Part shown: piece after piece, positions 15,099-16,850 of the stretch
Numbering within the stretch: position 1 is the first letter of the stretch
How the letters are laid out: each line of letters begins with the position of its first letter
From: JANRIC01 sp033765345
GTDB lineage: Bacteria > Bacteroidota > Bacteroidia > Cytophagales > Microscillaceae
Direction of reading: 5' to 3'
NCBI GenBank assembly: GCA_033765345.1
Contig: JANRIC010000096.1
Location: forward strand, 1-16,850
Length of the DNA: 16,850 bases
Notes under the pieces: model-generated
What the model saw: only the letters and a program-made list of their open reading frames with translations
Told to the model about the DNA's origin: nothing
Databases searched by the model: none
Position numbers and translations under genes: made by a program

Positions 15099-15509
15099 AT
15101 GTATACTTATGAAACCCAAGTCCGTGTACGCTATGCCGAAACGGATCAAATGGCTTATGTGTATTATGGGAATTATGCCACCTATTATGAGGTGGCGCGT
15201 GTAGAAGCATTGCGTCACGTCGGGTTTTTATACAGCAGGCTGGAAGAACAAGGCGTTTTGATGCCTGTCCTTGAGCTACACTGCCGCTACATCCAACCGG
15301 CTCGGTATGATGATTTGCTGACCATTCGGGTATCTATCCCTAAGCTACCCGCCGCCCGGATTATCTTTGATTATGAAATCTACAACGAAGCGCAGGTATT
15401 GCTCAATACTGGGCAGACTACCCTGGTCTTTGTAGATCAGGCAAGCAAGCGGCTTTTACGTTGCCCACAGGAATTACTGACACTTTTTGAGCCTTATTTT
15501 GCATCCTAA
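15099..15509 (+). CDS. YbgC/4HBT-type acyl-CoA thioesterase
   Basis: A 136-residue single hotdog-fold protein expected to hydrolyse acyl-CoA thioesters in the cytoplasm. The N-terminal signature VRYAETDQMAYVYYGNYATYYEVARVEALR contains the catalytic Asp16 and the V-Y-x-x-N-Y motif of the 4-hydroxybenzoyl-CoA thioesterase/YbgC group. The central strand block LHCRYIQPARYDDLLTIRVSI and the later FDYEIYN and TGQTTLVFVD strands complete the fold. Length is normal. In proteobacteria ybgC is linked to tol-pal genes; no such genes are here, so the gene name is not applied. The second of two close ATGs is not an issue: 15099 is the first in frame. Confidence 0.9.
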   Translation: MYTYETQVRVRYAETDQMAYVYYGNYATYYEVARVEALRHVGFLYSRLEEQGVLMPVLELHCRYIQPARYDDLLTIRVSIPKLPAARIIFDYEIYNEAQVLLNTGQTTLVFVDQASKRLLRCPQELLTLFEPYFAS

Positions 15510-15532
15510 TCGCTTTTGTTGATTTACAATCT

Positions 15533-15565
15533 GGGAATGAATGGTGTTTCATTCCCTTGATTTTT
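15533..15565. terminator. Terminator between thioesterase and msrB
   Basis: A perfect 9-bp stem, GGGAATGAA (15533-15541) with TTCATTCCC (15548-15556), has a 6-base loop and is followed by TTGATTTTT (15557-15565). It is 23 bases after the thioesterase stop and touches the msrB stop, so it may serve both convergent genes; the T-tract favours the + direction. Confidence 0.75.
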
Positions 15566-16007
15566 ATGCTTTTACCAGTTTGATAGACTCCGAATTGATG
15601 CAAAAACGAAGTCCGCTTGGCGGAGGTCCGTCCGGGAATACATGCCCGAGATGCCCTTCACAGACATTACACATCACCTCGACACGTACCATCCCATAAG
15701 AAATATCTTTTTCATATTTAATGACGTTGTCTTTGATCGGTTCTGTAAAGCTAGGCCAGCCCGACTTGGAGTCAAACTTGATTTCTGAATCAAAAAGCAG
15801 GGTATCACAACAGATACAAGCATACTTGCCTTTATCATAGATATGGCAAAGTTCACCTGAATAAGCGGCTTCGGTTCCCTTTTTTCGGGTGATGCGGTAC
15901 TGTTCTGGGGTCAATTGAGCTTTCCATTCTTCCTCAGTTTTTTTTATCACCTGATCTGGTGCTGGACTCCCGTGATTGACATATTTGATGACATCGTTCC
16001 AATTCAT
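15564..16007 (-). CDS. msrB: Peptide-methionine (R)-S-oxide reductase
   Basis: A 147-residue repair enzyme that reduces methionine-R-sulfoxide in proteins. The catalytic Cys136 lies in GLRFCINSESI. Zinc is held by two CxxC pairs, Cys64/Cys67 (YACICC) and Cys113/Cys116 (VMCNVCEGHLGHVF). SGWPSF (82-87) and the GHxGHVFxDG block with His119/His122 are standard active-site elements. Cys54 in GELCHIYDKG could be the resolving cysteine. There is no signal peptide and no fused MsrA domain, so this is a stand-alone cytoplasmic enzyme. The start at 16007 gives a normal N-terminus (MNWNDVIKYVNHGSPAPDQ). Confidence 0.95.
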   Translation of the reverse strand: MNWNDVIKYVNHGSPAPDQVIKKTEEEWKAQLTPEQYRITRKKGTEAAYSGELCHIYDKGKYACICCDTLLFDSEIKFDSKSGWPSFTEPIKDNVIKYEKDISYGMVRVEVMCNVCEGHLGHVFPDGPPPSGLRFCINSESIKLVKA

Positions 16008-16245
16008 AGTTTTTAATTTGAATGTAACATTAATTTGATGTTAAAGATAACAAGATTTTGCTTCAATCTATGTAAAATTAATGACTTAAAGGCGTATAAT
16101 GTGTTTTATTAGATGACTATGCCCAATTCCCCTACTATTTAAAACAGTTGAGTTTTCTAGCTATCGGGAGAGCAAAAATATGGAAGGAATTAATAAAAAA
16201 TTAACTGTTTTAGCGTGCCGATATTCAAAATGTTTGAAAACACCG

Positions 16246-16483
16246 TTCTTTGGGATATTCCAAAGAATCCTCTCAAAGTATTCGGAAAGTCTGCGAATTC
16301 CACCCGAAGGCTTGGGACGTTCTCACTACGAAAGCCTAAGATAAAATATTCTTTGTAAAATAGCTGGATTTTTACATACAAAACCCGAAAGCCTCTAGAT
16401 GCAGACTTTCGGGTTTGTTGTTGGCTTCTTGAGCAGCCTACAGCCTTAGGCATTCGCCTAGATGTTCAGGAGAACATCTTTTT
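16246..16483 (+). ncRNA. Candidate structured RNA or leader with competing stems
   Basis: Hairpins in order: TTCTTTGG/CCAAAGAA (16246-16253 with 16260-16267); AGGCTT/AAGCCT (16308-16313 with 16332-16337); AAACCCGAAAG/CTTTCGGGTTT (16381-16391 with 16406-16416, 11 bp); TAGGC/GCCTA (16447-16451 with 16456-16460); and a terminator. In addition GAAAGTCTGC (16285-16294) can pair over 10 bp with GCAGACTTTC (16401-16410), which would exclude the 11-bp hairpin. No known family motif was recognised. It could be a small RNA, a regulatory leader of the gene at 16618, or a repeat relic. Confidence 0.25.
16460..16483 (+). terminator. Orphan intrinsic terminator
   Basis: AGATGTTC (16460-16467) pairs perfectly with GAACATCT (16472-16479) around an AGGA loop, directly followed by TTTT and then ATTT. 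This is a compact + strand intrinsic terminator, but the nearest upstream gene (msrB) is on the other strand, so it implies an unannotated + strand transcript in 16008-16460 or a leader attenuator. Confidence 0.5.
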
Positions 16484-16617
16484 ATTTGGATTGAAAGTTT
16501 GGTTTCAGATTTCAAACCCAAAACAGCAAAGAGTAACAAAATAAAATTTACATACTTTATTAGGAAAATTACCCCTCAAGCCCTAATTTAGTATCAAGAT
16601 CAAAACCTCCTTCAACA

Positions 16618-16850
16618 ATGGCTTTATCTTCTGAAAACCAACACAAAGACTGGGCTTCAAATCATCGGCGCAAACAAAAACAAGAAACCTCCCCGACCCA
16701 AACATCAGACAATGCCTTTCAAAAAGAGACCAATAAACTGCTTGAAAACAGGCAAAAAAACCATCACCAGATCGCCCAAGCCAAACTTCTTGAAAAGGTC
16801 AGTCCGAACCCTTTTTTACGTTTAGCCGCCAAAATACATCCAAACGACCC
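16618..16850 (+). CDS. Unrecognised protein, N-terminal part only
   Basis: An open frame of 77 complete codons runs off the right edge of the window. The ATG follows TTCAACA, the same context as the genes at 709, 2302 and 2822, and an in-frame TAG at 16561 leaves this as the only ATG start. The visible part has no signal peptide. It is hydrophilic and rich in Lys, Gln, Asn and His: MALSSENQHKDWASNHRRKQ, then a QETSPTQTSDNAFQ low-complexity stretch, a helical segment KETNKLLENRQKNHHQIAQA, and SPNPFLRLAAKIHPND. This looks like a disordered or helical N-terminal tail of a longer protein. I do not recognise the family. Confidence 0.55.
   Translation, partial: MALSSENQHKDWASNHRRKQKQETSPTQTSDNAFQKETNKLLENRQKNHHQIAQAKLLEKVSPNPFLRLAAKIHPND

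Larger units (their letters stand above)
16008..16617. other. Gene-free region with multiple hairpins
   Basis: No convincing coding sequence on either strand. The left third is AT-rich and should contain the msrB promoter; TAACAT/ATGTTA (16025-16043 area) forms a short palindrome there. From about 16246 to 16483 there are several strong hairpins described separately. From 16484 to 16617 is the leader of the last gene, with an in-frame TAG at 16561-16563 bounding its start. Confidence 0.6.

Noticed and set aside
16190..16453. An 87-codon open frame on the - strand in the right intergenic region
   Set aside because: It runs through several strong hairpins, and another frame of the same strand is also open, as expected for structured non-coding DNA; no domain or credible start context was seen.

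Overview
The window looks like a chromosomal segment of a Bacteroidota bacterium, probably Cytophagales-like; the order is an inference. Support comes from A-rich start contexts without Shine-Dalgarno sequences (several genes begin AACAATG), TAnnTTTG-type -7 boxes, a PorT-like outer-membrane barrel, WG-repeat and TPR-CHAT proteins, an ECF-like sigma/anti-sigma pair, and long AT-rich intergenic regions with palindromic repeats. No tRNA, rRNA, CRISPR array, integrase or transposase gene was seen.

Left part (1-3385): a gene-free 700-base stretch holds a perfect 21-bp palindrome, a 21-bp-period tandem repeat, a candidate structured RNA (371-528) and a 108-bp MITE-like element (575-682) with GGCTCTTAC ends and an exact 8-bp target duplication. 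It is followed by three exported proteins on the + strand: a lipoprotein with a Big-1 domain and three copies of an apparently undescribed two-cysteine module, a small exported protein of unknown function, and a PorT-like barrel.

Middle part (3534-10444): a 1237-residue exported TPR-CHAT protein (ten units with exact 42-residue periodicity, then a caspase-like domain with His1092 and Cys1139) is tail-to-tail, only 5 bases apart, with a sigma/anti-sigma pair on the - strand. The anti-sigma factor has an altered zinc-binding motif, one membrane span and a Pro/Lys-rich extracytoplasmic linker. Upstream of the sigma gene on the same strand is an exported protein with about 13 WG repeats. This block is the best candidate in the window for an undescribed system: an envelope protease-like protein next to a membrane-linked transcription switch. 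The functional link is inferred from position only.

Right part (10570-16007): mainly housekeeping and stress genes. They are an exported M1 metallopeptidase with a small conserved-looking acidic protein 9 bases downstream, an Ohr peroxidase, succinyl-CoA synthetase beta (sucC), a YbgC-like hotdog thioesterase and methionine sulfoxide reductase B. Clear hairpin terminators or palindromic repeats separate the transcription units.

Right edge (16008-16850): a 610-base gene-free region contains several strong hairpins, including an intrinsic terminator on the + strand with no annotated + strand gene in front of it, and a pair of mutually exclusive stems. The window ends inside an unrecognised + strand gene starting at 16618.
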